Assembly: GCA_003158895.1 (NCBI GenBank)
Contig: PMLO01000062.1
Location: 1 to 13,976 of the forward strand
Reading direction: 5' to 3'
Length of the DNA stretch: 13,976 nucleotides
Origin: Propionibacteriaceae bacterium
Lineage (GTDB): Bacteria > Actinomycetota > Actinomycetes > Propionibacteriales > Propionibacteriaceae
The position numbers and the translations under genes were made by a program. Under the pieces are notes generated by a model, which was given only the letters and a program-made list of their open reading frames with translations, was not told the DNA's origin and did not search any database. Shown here piece by piece: positions 6,411 to 12,933 of the stretch (position 1 is its first letter; every line of letters begins with the position of its first letter).

Positions 6411-8023
6411 GCGTCACCGCCGACCTGTACGACCCGGTCTGCCGCGGCGAGCACCGCGGGCCTGTGGGAGACGACGATCGCGGAGGCGCCCGAGGCGCGG
6501 ACGCTCTCGACCACGATCGCCTCGCTGTCCGCGTCCAGACCGGCCGTCGGCTCGTCGAGCACGAGCACGTCCGCGTCGCGGCGGATGCGCAGCAGCGCCC
6601 TCGCGATGCCGACGCGGCGGCGCTCGCCGGCCGACAGGCCCTCGGCTTCGTCGCCGACCAGGTGGTCGAGCTCCAGCTCGGGGGCTCCGGCTGCCGCCAG
6701 CACCTCCCGTACCTCGTCGTCTCCCGCCTGCGGGTCGGCGAGCCGGACGTTGTCGGCCACGGTGCCCGCGATGAGGCCGGGAGTCTGCGGGACGTACGCG
6801 AAACGGCGCCGCCAGGTACGGCCGGTCGTGTCGGCGGGCCCGACCCCGTCGACCGTCACGGACCCCCCTGTCGGGGTGAGGAAGCCGAGCAGCGCCGAGA
6901 GCAGGGTGGACTTGCCGCCGCCGCTGGGGCCGCTGAGCGCGACGACCTCGCCCGGCGCGAGGACGAACGAGGTGGGAGGGAGCGCGACGACGTCGCCGTA
7001 CGAATGGGTGAGCTCCTCGACGACGATCGGCCCGGTCCCGACGGCGGCTGTGCCGGTACGAGCCTGCATCCGGTCGATCTCGACGAAGGCCGCCTCGGCA
7101 GCCGCGATCCCGTCGGCGGAGTCGTGGTAGTGGACGCCGACCTGCCGGATCGGGAGGTAGACCTCCGGGGCCAGGATCAGGACGAACAGGGCTGTACGGA
7201 AGTCGATGCCGTAGTAGACGAGGCGCGTGCCGACCGTCAACGCGACGATCGCGACGGACAGCGTCGACAGCAGCTCGAGCACCAGCGCGGACAGGAACGA
7301 GATCCGCAGCGTCCCCATGGTCTCGGTGCGGTTCGCGTCCTCCGTACGGCGCAAGCCCTCCGCCTGGGCCTTGGCCCGACCGAAGACCTGGAGCGTCGGC
7401 AGCCCGGCGACGAGATCGGCGAAGTGACGTGCGAGCCGGGTCTGGTAGCGGTAGCGCCGTCGGACGCGCGCCTCCGTGGTCCAGCCGATCATCGCCATGA
7501 ACAGGGGGATGAGCGGGACGGTCACCGCGATGATCGCGGCGGAGCCCCAGTCGGCGAACAGGATCGCCGCGCCCACGAAGAGCGGGACGGTGACGGCGAG
7601 GACAAGCTGCGGGAGGTACTTGGAGAAGTAGCCGTCGAGCCCGTCGAGTCCCTGGGTCATGAGCGTGACGAGAGACGCGGACGGCGTACCGCCCGGCGCT
7701 TCGAGCGTGGCCGCCATGATGTCGTGGCGCAGCTGCGACTTCACCGCTGCGGCGCTGCGATGGGCGAGCCAGGTCGTGAGCCAGGTGAGTCCGGCACGAC
7801 CGAGCAGTACGACCGCGAGCAGGACCAGCGTCGTCGTGAGGCCGTCCAGCGCGGTGGCCTGCGTGAAGGACGAGATCGTACGTGCCAACAGCCACGCCTG
7901 GTAGATGACCAGCAAGGCTGTTGCGGTACCCGCCGCGACGCCCGCGCCGAGGAAGAACCTCGTGGCGCGGGCGCGCGACAGGAGTCGGGGATCAACAGGT
8001 CCCCGCCCGGTGCGTTCCGGCAT
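6407..8023 (-). CDS. cydD: CydD, thiol reductant ABC exporter subunit
   Basis: The CydC partner, 538 residues. The membrane domain covers about 1-320, with hydrophobic runs at 22-48, 63-85, 138-157, 160-180, 242-265 and 277-291, the HRSAAAVKSQLRHDI stretch (88-102) and GLDGLDGYFSKYLPQL (125-140), which are typical of CydD. The ATPase domain has Walker A GPSGGGKST (365-373), signature LSAGE (463-467), Walker B VLVLDEPTAGLD (486-497) and switch histidine H520. The signature has Ala for the first Gly of LSGGQ, but the family tolerates such changes. The start overlaps the cydB stop by one base (TGATG), and its end overlaps cydC by four, giving a tightly coupled operon. Confidence 0.92.
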   Translation of the reverse strand: MPERTGRGPVDPRLLSRARATRFFLGAGVAAGTATALLVIYQAWLLARTISSFTQATALDGLTTTLVLLAVVLLGRAGLTWLTTWLAHRSAAAVKSQLRHDIMAATLEAPGGTPSASLVTLMTQGLDGLDGYFSKYLPQLVLAVTVPLFVGAAILFADWGSAAIIAVTVPLIPLFMAMIGWTTEARVRRRYRYQTRLARHFADLVAGLPTLQVFGRAKAQAEGLRRTEDANRTETMGTLRISFLSALVLELLSTLSVAIVALTVGTRLVYYGIDFRTALFVLILAPEVYLPIRQVGVHYHDSADGIAAAEAAFVEIDRMQARTGTAAVGTGPIVVEELTHSYGDVVALPPTSFVLAPGEVVALSGPSGGGKSTLLSALLGFLTPTGGSVTVDGVGPADTTGRTWRRRFAYVPQTPGLIAGTVADNVRLADPQAGDDEVREVLAAAGAPELELDHLVGDEAEGLSAGERRRVGIARALLRIRRDADVLVLDEPTAGLDADSEAIVVESVRASGASAIVVSHRPAVLAAADRVVQVGGDA

Positions 8024-9141
8024 CAGCCGCCGACAACCACCGGCTCGTCAACTTCGTCCGGGATGTTCTCGACTCCCAGACGACGACGGAACACGGTGTA
8101 GGCCCAGATCTGGTAGAGCAGGACGATCGGGACGAAGATGCAGGCCGCAACGGTCATCAGCGTCAACGTCGTCGGTGAGGACGACGCCGTCGTGATGTCG
8201 AGCATCACCTTGAGGCCCGTGTTGTTGAAGCCCAGGCCCGGGAAGAGCTGGGCGAAGATCATCACTGCGACCATCGCGATCGTCGTGCCGGTCAGGATGA
8301 AGGCGATGCCCTCACGGCCCTTCCAGATGAAGTAGATCGCGCCGACGAAGAGCACCAGGCCGAGCAGACCGGCGATCCAGGCGACAGTCCGAAGGCTGTC
8401 GAGCTGGCCGGGGAGCTTGGGCAGAAGGTTGCCCCAGATCACGAAGACGACCGCAGGGATCGCCGTGATGAGGCCGAGCTTCACAGCCAGCTTCTTGAGC
8501 CGACCGCTGATCTCGCCCTTGGTCTTCAGCGAGGCGTAGATCGCGCCGTGCGTGAGGAACACCAGCACGAACGTGATGCCACCGATGAGGCCGTACAGAG
8601 AGAACAGCCCGAACAGCGGGCCTGCCCACAGCTTGTCACCGTCGAAGACCGGAACGGTCGTCGCTCCAGCGAGGATCGTCACGTTCTTGAGCGGCAGGCC
8701 GAGAAGGAAGTTCGCGAAACCGACGCCGAACACCAGCGGCGGGAGCAACGAACCGATCGCTGCAGCCCAGTCCCAGCGGTTCCGCCAGGCCCAGTCAGCC
8801 CGCTTGCCCCGGTACTCGAACGCCACACCCCGGAGGATGAGGCCCACGAGGATGAGGAACAGCGGCAGGTACAGGGCGCTGAACAGCGTCGCGTACCACC
8901 CGGAGAAGGCGGCGAACATCGCGCCTCCGGCGGTCAGCAGCCACACCTCGTTGCCGTCCCACACGGGACCGATGGTGTTGACCAGGACGCGGCGTTCCTT
9001 GTCGTTCTTGCCGACGAAGGGCAGCAGCATGGCGACGCCGTAGTCGAAGCCCTCGAGAACGAGGTATCCGATCCAGAGGACGGCCACCAGGATCAACCAG
9101 AGAGCCTGGAGCGTGGTTGGTGTCACATCGAGCAGAGTCAT
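8023..9141 (-). CDS. cydB: Cytochrome bd quinol oxidase subunit II
   Basis: The second membrane subunit of cytochrome bd, which reduces O2 to water with quinol electrons and contributes to the proton-motive force without pumping. At 372 residues it is of normal length. Family signatures are EGFDYGV (30-36), GPVWDGNEVWL (58-68) and LRGVAFEYRGKRADW (103-117); about eight hydrophobic segments are visible. CydB binds no heme itself in well-studied enzymes but packs against CydA. It starts 18 bp after the cydA stop, with AAGTGA and GAAGGG nearby as a weak ribosome-binding site, and overlaps cydD by one base. A CydX-type tiny subunit was looked for on the minus strand after cydB, and there is no room for one. 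Confidence 0.95.
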   Translation of the reverse strand: MTLLDVTPTTLQALWLILVAVLWIGYLVLEGFDYGVAMLLPFVGKNDKERRVLVNTIGPVWDGNEVWLLTAGGAMFAAFSGWYATLFSALYLPLFLILVGLILRGVAFEYRGKRADWAWRNRWDWAAAIGSLLPPLVFGVGFANFLLGLPLKNVTILAGATTVPVFDGDKLWAGPLFGLFSLYGLIGGITFVLVFLTHGAIYASLKTKGEISGRLKKLAVKLGLITAIPAVVFVIWGNLLPKLPGQLDSLRTVAWIAGLLGLVLFVGAIYFIWKGREGIAFILTGTTIAMVAVMIFAQLFPGLGFNNTGLKVMLDITTASSSPTTLTLMTVAACIFVPIVLLYQIWAYTVFRRRLGVENIPDEVDEPVVVGG

Positions 9142-9159
9142 GTCAGTTCACTTCCCTTC

Positions 9160-10629
9160 TCAGTACGCGAAGGACAAGGGGGCGTCCTCGTCCACGATCT
9201 GCTCGACGGGGGCCACGTCCGGCAGGCCCTTCTTGATGAACTTGAACATCAGCCCAAGCTCGACGACTGCAAGCGTTCCGTACAGGAGCGTGTACAGGAT
9301 CATCGTGATCCAGACGTCAGCCACGCTCACCGTGGGCGAGACCGCGAACGAGGTCGGCAGGACGCCGGCAACGATCCAGGGCTGACGGCCCATCTCGGTG
9401 AAGATCCAGCCGAAGGAGTTCGCGAACAGCGGGGCCAGCGGCAGGATCCACATCATCGTGGTCCACAGCTTGCCCGGCTTCGGCATCGCACCCTTGCGCG
9501 TGACCCACAGCATCCAGGCGCCGACGATCATCGTGAGGAAGCCGAGGCCCATCATGATGCGGAAGGCCCAGTAGCTCACGGGGATGTTCGGCGTCGGGTC
9601 GACGCCCAGGGCCGAGAGCTTCGAGGCGAACTGCTGCTGGAGCACTTCCTGCTTGCCATCGCCCTGAGTGAAGCCGTTCTTGGCGTAGTCGGCCTTGATC
9701 TCGTTGATGCCCTTGACCGTCGACTCGCCGGCCAGGATGCTCAGCACCCCCGGGACCCGGACGGAGAAGATCTCCTTGGAGCCGTCGAGCGAGCCGATCG
9801 TGAAGATCGAGAACGACGCGTTGGTCTCGGTCGAGTACAGCGCCTCGGCAGCGGCCATCTTCATCGGCTGCACGCGGGTCATCTGCTTCCCGAGCAGGTC
9901 GCCCGACAGGATGATCAGCAGGCCGGCGACCAGCATGACGATGGCGCCGAACTTCGTGGCCGTACGGAACGCGGAGACATCCTCGGCGACCGGCTTGTCC
10001 TGCTTGGCGAGCTTGGCCATGTGCCAGCCGGCCACGCCGGCGATGAAGCCGCCGGCGACCATGAAGGCCCCGATGACGGCATGCGGCCACTGCGTGAGGA
10101 AGATCGGGTTGGTCAGTACCGCGCCGAAATCGACGAGCTCGGCCCTGCCGTTGTTGTAGATCGCGCCCACTGGGTTCTGCATCCAGGAGTTGGCGGCGAT
10201 GATGAAGATCGACGAGATCAGCGTGCCGATGGCGGCGAGCCAGATCATCGCGAGGTGCTTGCCCCGCGAGAGCTTGTCCCAGCCGAAGATCCACAGACCG
10301 AGGAACGTCGATTCAAGGAAGAAGGCGACCAGAGCCTCGAGCGCCAGAGGCGCACCGAAGATGTCGCCTACGAAGCGGCTGTACTCGGACCAGTTCATGC
10401 CGAACTGGAACTCCTGGACGATGCCGGTGACGACACCCATCGCGAAGTTGATGAGGAACAGCTTGCCGTAGAACTTGGTAAGTCGCAGGTATCGGTCACT
10501 GCCGGTGCGGTACCACTGCGTCTGTAGAACGGCCACCAGCAGCGACAGTGCGATGGTGACCGGTACGAAGAAGTAGTGGTACACCGTCGTGATGCCGAAC
10601 TGCCATCTGGCGATCGTGTCGGAGCCCAT
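9160..10629 (-). CDS. cydA: Cytochrome bd quinol oxidase subunit I
   Basis: The heme-carrying subunit of cytochrome bd, 489 residues. By comparison with E. coli CydA, H18 matches the high-spin heme b595 ligand, H183 and M359 (in FRIMMG) match the two ligands of heme b558, and E98, E106 and E412 match conserved acidic residues near the di-heme site. GRQPW (414-418) is diagnostic. The quinol loop carries K257 and E262, which match K252 and E257. The start is ATG 10629, which gives the family N-terminus MGSDTIARWQFG. The frame stays open to 10722, but that would run through the divergent promoter and the regulator gene. No Shine-Dalgarno is seen, so the message may be leaderless. It is first in cydABDC and divergent from the BlaI-type regulator. 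Confidence 0.96.
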   Translation of the reverse strand: MGSDTIARWQFGITTVYHYFFVPVTIALSLLVAVLQTQWYRTGSDRYLRLTKFYGKLFLINFAMGVVTGIVQEFQFGMNWSEYSRFVGDIFGAPLALEALVAFFLESTFLGLWIFGWDKLSRGKHLAMIWLAAIGTLISSIFIIAANSWMQNPVGAIYNNGRAELVDFGAVLTNPIFLTQWPHAVIGAFMVAGGFIAGVAGWHMAKLAKQDKPVAEDVSAFRTATKFGAIVMLVAGLLIILSGDLLGKQMTRVQPMKMAAAEALYSTETNASFSIFTIGSLDGSKEIFSVRVPGVLSILAGESTVKGINEIKADYAKNGFTQGDGKQEVLQQQFASKLSALGVDPTPNIPVSYWAFRIMMGLGFLTMIVGAWMLWVTRKGAMPKPGKLWTTMMWILPLAPLFANSFGWIFTEMGRQPWIVAGVLPTSFAVSPTVSVADVWITMILYTLLYGTLAVVELGLMFKFIKKGLPDVAPVEQIVDEDAPLSFAY

Positions 10630-10636
10630 GGCGCGG

Positions 10637-10664
10637 AATGTACTACGCGGCGTCGTAGTTCGCA
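10637..10664 (-). promoter_or_regulatory. Predicted cydA promoter with an 18-bp operator-like dyad in its spacer
   Basis: The 58 bp between cydA and the regulator gene hold ACTACG-cggcgt-CGTAGT (10642-10659), a perfect 6-bp inverted repeat with a 6-bp spacer. On the minus strand it fills the 17 bp between GTGCGA (weak -35) and TACATT (10642-10637, four of six -10 bases), which ends 7 nt before the cydA ATG. BlaI/MecI/CopY proteins bind dyads with TAC...GTA cores, and this one fits that general shape. A bound dimer would cover the promoter. Confidence 0.55.
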
Positions 10665-10681
10665 CTTCTATCGGGCAGACT
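10653..10681 (+). promoter_or_regulatory. Candidate leaderless promoter of the BlaI-type regulator
   Basis: CAGACT (10676-10681) lies 6 nt before the ATG at 10688. It is the same hexamer and the same distance as in the predicted promoter of the thiamine-binding gene. There is no ribosome-binding site. The -35 position falls on the right arm of the cydA dyad, which would allow autoregulation, but the -35 bases match poorly. Confidence 0.3.
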
Positions 10682-10687
10682 TCACTT

Positions 10688-11041
10688 ATGCCGCAGCTCG
10701 GAGGCCTCGAAACCAGGGTCATGGACGTGCTCTGGGACGCCTCTTCCCCCTTGTCGGTGCGGGAGGTCCATGACGCACTGACTACTTCCGCAGACCTCGC
10801 TTACACGACGGTGATGACGGTGCTGGACCGGCTCGCGAAGAAGCACATCCTGCTGCGTGACCGCGACGGGAAGGCCTGGCTGTACAGAGCGGCTGCGTCG
10901 CGCGAGCAGCTGCTCGTGGGCGACGTCATCGAGGCGTTGCGCTACCCCGGTGTGGACCTGGACACGTTCGCGACAGTGTTGGCGGCCGGGCTGACCGCGC
11001 ACGAGCGGGCCCTGCTCGGGTCACGGCTCAGCGACGGCTGA
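10688..11041 (+). CDS. BlaI/MecI/CopY-family transcriptional regulator
   Basis: A 117-residue winged-helix repressor, the only gene on the plus strand. Residues 1-70 form the DNA-binding domain with the family pattern LETRVMDVLWDASSPLSVRE (7-26), LAYTTVMTVLDRLAKKHIL (37-55; recognition helix) and the wing RDRDGKAWLYRA (57-68). The C-terminal part, about 74-117, is the helical dimerisation region and is slightly short. In Staphylococcus and mycobacteria such proteins are inactivated when a membrane BlaR/MecR (M56) protease acts; no such gene is in the window. It is divergent from cydA, 58 bp away, with an operator-like dyad between, so control of cydABDC and of itself is the simplest inference. 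The ATG at 10688 was chosen because it opens the conserved domain; the frame is open to 10589, inside cydA. Confidence 0.85.
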   Translation: MPQLGGLETRVMDVLWDASSPLSVREVHDALTTSADLAYTTVMTVLDRLAKKHILLRDRDGKAWLYRAAASREQLLVGDVIEALRYPGVDLDTFATVLAAGLTAHERALLGSRLSDG

Positions 11042-11056
11042 GAGCGGACACGTTGA

Positions 11057-11090
11057 AGCCCACCCCAGGTCGCGTGACCCGAGGTGGGCT
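11057..11090. terminator. Bidirectional terminator between the regulator and the 68-residue small gene
   Basis: AGCCCACC (11057-11064) pairs with GGTGGGCT (11083-11090), and the loop holds a second stem, GGTC-gcgt-GACC. It lies 15 bp after the regulator stop and 24 bp after the stop of the minus-strand gene, so it can serve both converging genes. A second hairpin, GCCTGA-ggc-TCAGGC (11105-11119), overlaps the minus-strand stop codon. Confidence 0.65.
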
Positions 11091-11113
11091 GGGATTGCCA
11101 GGGAGCCTGAGGC

Positions 11114-11320
11114 TCAGGCGGCCAGGGGCTGCGTGGACGAGTCGTCCAGGCGGGTGGCCAGCGCGAGCTGCATGTCGGCGATGCGGCGCAGAAGTGAGGC
11201 GGCGCGCGTGCGGAGCGGCTCGTCACGGATGACGTGGCCCTCGATGTCGTACTGGGCCCGTGCCAGGTTCTCTGCCTCCGTACGGGCGGTCAGCGCGTTG
11301 TAGTTGAGGTAGATGGACAT
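11114..11320 (-). CDS. Small protein of unknown function, paralog of the next gene (68 aa)
   Basis: Not a family I can name. The product is a 68-residue, mainly helical soluble protein with no signal peptide, membrane segment or cysteine. It starts MSIYLNYNALTAR and carries the core EPLRTRAASLLRRIA (34-48), then LALATRLDD (52-60). It aligns without gaps to the 74-residue product of the gene at 11490-11714 over residues 1-60, with 25 identical positions. AGAGGA precedes ATG 11320 at good spacing, and the paralog begins at the same residue, so the longer frame from 11380 is rejected. It has its own predicted promoter and a structured leader of about 110 nt. The amphipathic Arg/Ala/Leu-rich second half could form a dimer or bind a partner; that is inference. 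Confidence 0.75.
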   Translation of the reverse strand: MSIYLNYNALTARTEAENLARAQYDIEGHVIRDEPLRTRAASLLRRIADMQLALATRLDDSSTQPLAA

Positions 11321-11345
11321 GGCTTTTCCTCTCGTAGTGGCGGAC

Positions 11346-11402
11346 GATCCCCAGAGGCCAACCGTGACGGCCTCGGGCATCGTCGGACCGGTGGCGGGGA
11401 TC
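11346..11402 (-). promoter_or_regulatory. Long hairpin in the 5' leader of the 68-residue gene
   Basis: GATCCCC (11346-11352) pairs with GGGGATC (11396-11402), and directly inside one side sits GAGGCC-aaccgtgac-GGCCTC (11354-11374), a perfect 6-bp stem. CGGACGAT (11341-11348) can alternatively pair with ATCGTCGG (11379-11386) with one mismatch, which would exclude the outer stem. The structure ends about 25 nt before the start codon. It does not match a riboswitch class I know. Confidence 0.4.
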
Positions 11403-11438
11403 CAGATGCCGAGAAGGCTTCCGATCTCCCGTTAGTAG

Positions 11439-11467
11439 TTTATAGCACTAGAGTCGCTGGGCACGAA
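11439..11467 (-). promoter_or_regulatory. Probable promoter of the 68-residue gene (extended -10)
   Basis: On the minus strand TGCTATAAA gives an extended -10 (TATAAA at 11444-11439, five of six), which is striking in GC-rich DNA. Seventeen bp upstream is TTCGTG (11467-11462), a poor -35, which an extended -10 can tolerate. The direct repeat CGCTGGG (11455-11461 and 11470-11476, 15 bp apart) flanks the -35 and could be an activator or repressor site. TAGT-ttatagc-ACTA overlaps the -10. Confidence 0.5.
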
Positions 11468-11489
11468 TCCGCTGGGTGAACTTCTCATG

Positions 11490-11714
11490 TCACGCAGCCG
11501 TCTGGAGACTGTGACCGACGGCGCTGCCGCGCTGGTCATCGAGGGTGGCGGCAGTCGCGAGCAGGGCTTGAGCGGTACGCCGGAGGAATCCCGCGGCTCT
11601 CGTCGCCAGAGGCTCCTGACGGGCGATGCGCTCGAGTCGCCTCTCGACGCTGGCGGTGCCGTAGTCGTCCTCCATGTCGGCGACGATCGCGCCGATGCTC
11701 AGATACATAGACAT
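11490..11714 (-). CDS. Small protein of unknown function, paralog of the 68-residue gene (74 aa)
   Basis: A 74-residue soluble, helical protein with no cysteine, signal or membrane segment; I do not recognise it. It starts MSMYLSIGAIVADMEDD, has RLERIARQEPLATRAA (26-41) and LRRTAQALLATAATLDD (44-60), and ends in a 14-residue tail that the paralog replaces with 8 different residues. Shared positions include Y4, L5, E15, R32, E34-P35-L36, T38-R39-A40-A41, L44-R45-R46 and L58-D59-D60. GAAGGG precedes ATG 11714 by 7 nt and is part of the palindrome CCCTTcAAGGG (11722-11732). The LacI-type gene ends 37 bp upstream on the same strand with no terminator between, so the two are probably co-transcribed. 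Residues 10-30 are more acidic than in the paralog. Confidence 0.75.
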   Translation of the reverse strand: MSMYLSIGAIVADMEDDYGTASVERRLERIARQEPLATRAAGFLRRTAQALLATAATLDDQRGSAVGHSLQTAA

Positions 11715-11721
11715 AGTGGTT

Positions 11722-11732
11722 CCCTTCAAGGG
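11722..11732. repeat. 11-bp palindrome over the ribosome-binding site of the 74-residue gene
   Basis: CCCTTcAAGGG is perfectly symmetric around one base and includes the GAAGGG ribosome-binding site on the minus strand. As RNA it would give only a 3-bp stem with a 5-nt loop, so a protein-binding site is about as likely as RNA control. Confidence 0.3.
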
Positions 11733-11751
11733 TTCTGCCTGGCGGTGTGCG

Positions 11752-12807
11752 TCAGGCAACTGGACGGGTGCTGGACCGCACGATGAGCTCGTGCGGCAGC
11801 GTGATCCGGCGCTCGGGTCGTTCGGGGTCGAGCAGGAGCTCGGCCGCGATCCGTCCCTTGTCGCGCACGGGTTGGCGGATGGTTGTGAGACCCGCGGTGA
11901 TGGCCTCGGGGACGTCGTCGAAACCGGCGATCGAGATGTCGATTCCCGGTGCGAGGCCGCGCTGCGCGCAGGCGTCCATGACGCCGAGGGCGAGAACGTC
12001 GCTCACTCCGACGACGGCGGTGGGACGGTCCTTGCGGTCGAGGATGATGGCGCCGGCGCCGCGGCCGGAATCGCGGGAGTTGGACTCCGTGACGACGACC
12101 GAGATCTGTGCCCCGGCCAGTCCGTCGACAATGCCGCGGGCGCGGTAGAGCGTTCGGTAGAAGCCGTATCTGTGCTGGTCGAGGGCGCGGGCGAAGTCCT
12201 CGACGGGCTGCTCGGTGAGGAGCGACTGCCCGGGATACATCGCCTCGTGGACCATGACCACCCGTCGGTGGCCGAGCCGATGGAGGTGTGCGCCGATGTC
12301 GTGCCCTGCGGAGTAGTCGTCGATGACGACGTAGTCGCCGTCGCCGCTCGGCCACTCGGACATCGAGCAGTACACGGTGGGCAGGCCCCGGGCCCGAGCT
12401 GCCGCAATGGCCGGCTGGTTGCCGCAGAGTCCTGCGACGCCGTCGACCGCCGCGTCCTGGATCGCTTGTAGCGACTCGGGCTCCGCGGCCGTCGCCGACA
12501 GGATCATGATGCTCGCGTGTTGGTGCTGCATGACCTCGGCGAACGCCGTGAGCCATGCGACGGAGAACGGGTCCGAGAACGCGTACGAGAGGTCCTCCTC
12601 GAAGACCACCGCGTACGTGTTGGTCTTGCCTGAGCGCAGGTGGCGTGCGATGGCGTCCGGTCCCGAGTAGCCCATCTTGCTGGCTCGGTCAAGCACCCGC
12701 TGGCGCAGCTCGGACGAGAGCTGGTCGGGGCGGTTGAACGCGTTGCTGACGGTCATCACGGACACGCCGAGTACCTTCGCCACGTCCCTCTGCGTGATCC
12801 TCGTCAT
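11752..12807 (-). CDS. LacI-family transcriptional regulator
   Basis: A 351-residue dimeric DNA-binding regulator. Residues 4-25 form the helix-turn-helix (ITQRDVAKVLGVSVMTVSNAFN), followed by the hinge region AIARHLRSGKTNTYAVVF (52-69). The effector domain has the periplasmic-binding-protein fold; near its C-terminus VGVSDVLALGVMDACAQRGL and IAGFDDVPEA are the standard family elements. The ligand is usually a sugar or nucleoside, but it cannot be named here. GAAGGAGG lies 8 nt before ATG 12807. The open frame to 12867 is rejected because the ribosome-binding site and family start are at 12807. Twin operators at 12850-12894 suggest autoregulation. The 74-residue gene lies 37 bp downstream; the GPH symporter is 7 kb away and shows no matching operator. 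Confidence 0.92.
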   Translation of the reverse strand: MTRITQRDVAKVLGVSVMTVSNAFNRPDQLSSELRQRVLDRASKMGYSGPDAIARHLRSGKTNTYAVVFEEDLSYAFSDPFSVAWLTAFAEVMQHQHASIMILSATAAEPESLQAIQDAAVDGVAGLCGNQPAIAAARARGLPTVYCSMSEWPSGDGDYVVIDDYSAGHDIGAHLHRLGHRRVVMVHEAMYPGQSLLTEQPVEDFARALDQHRYGFYRTLYRARGIVDGLAGAQISVVVTESNSRDSGRGAGAIILDRKDRPTAVVGVSDVLALGVMDACAQRGLAPGIDISIAGFDDVPEAITAGLTTIRQPVRDKGRIAAELLLDPERPERRITLPHELIVRSSTRPVA

Positions 12808-12849
12808 CTGAGCCACCTCCTTCACCGGGTCTGTCTCCAGGATGTTCTG

Positions 12850-12894
12850 TATCGCTAAAGAGAACAAGAGCCTGAGCGTCTATATCGGTAAAGA
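12850..12894. promoter_or_regulatory. Twin LacI-type operators upstream of the LacI-family gene
   Basis: TATCGCTAAAGA (12850-12861) and TATCGGTAAAGA (12883-12894) are near-identical sites in the same orientation. Each is a pseudo-palindrome around a central CG (TnTAnCGnTAnA), the usual form of LacI-family operators. The CG centres are 33 bp apart, about three helical turns, so both sites face the same side of the DNA. They lie 46 and 79 bp upstream of the ATG at 12807. Confidence 0.65.
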
Positions 12895-12900
12895 TGCCGG

Positions 12901-12918
12901 CCGCCCTGCTCGCGGCGG
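12901..12918 (-). terminator. Weak candidate terminator of the cation transporter gene
   Basis: CCGCC-ctgctcgc-GGCGG forms a 5-bp GC stem with an 8-nt loop, 15 bp after the transporter stop codon. It has no U-run. The whole gap is GC-rich, so chance is possible. Confidence 0.3.
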
Positions 12919-12933
12919 GAGCTGGGGAGAGGG

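Noticed and set aside
4629..7130. Plus-strand frame of 833 codons, and similar ones at 6464-8101 and 8548-10527
   Set aside because: They lie opposite cydC, cydD, cydB and cydA, whose products carry clear catalytic motifs. The plus-strand products are Arg/Asp/Glu/His-rich noise.
10630..10722. Upstream extension of cydA to 10722
   Set aside because: It would run through the divergent promoter and the first codons of the regulator; homologs begin at the ATG 10629 equivalent.
11331..11337. CGTAGTG upstream of the 68-residue gene as a second BlaI-type site
   Set aside because: Only one half-site is present, with no partner arm at the needed distance.
11318..11380. 20-residue N-terminal extension of the 68-residue protein
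   Set aside because: The ribosome-binding site is at 11320, the paralog starts at the same residue, and the extension is encoded by the predicted leader hairpin.
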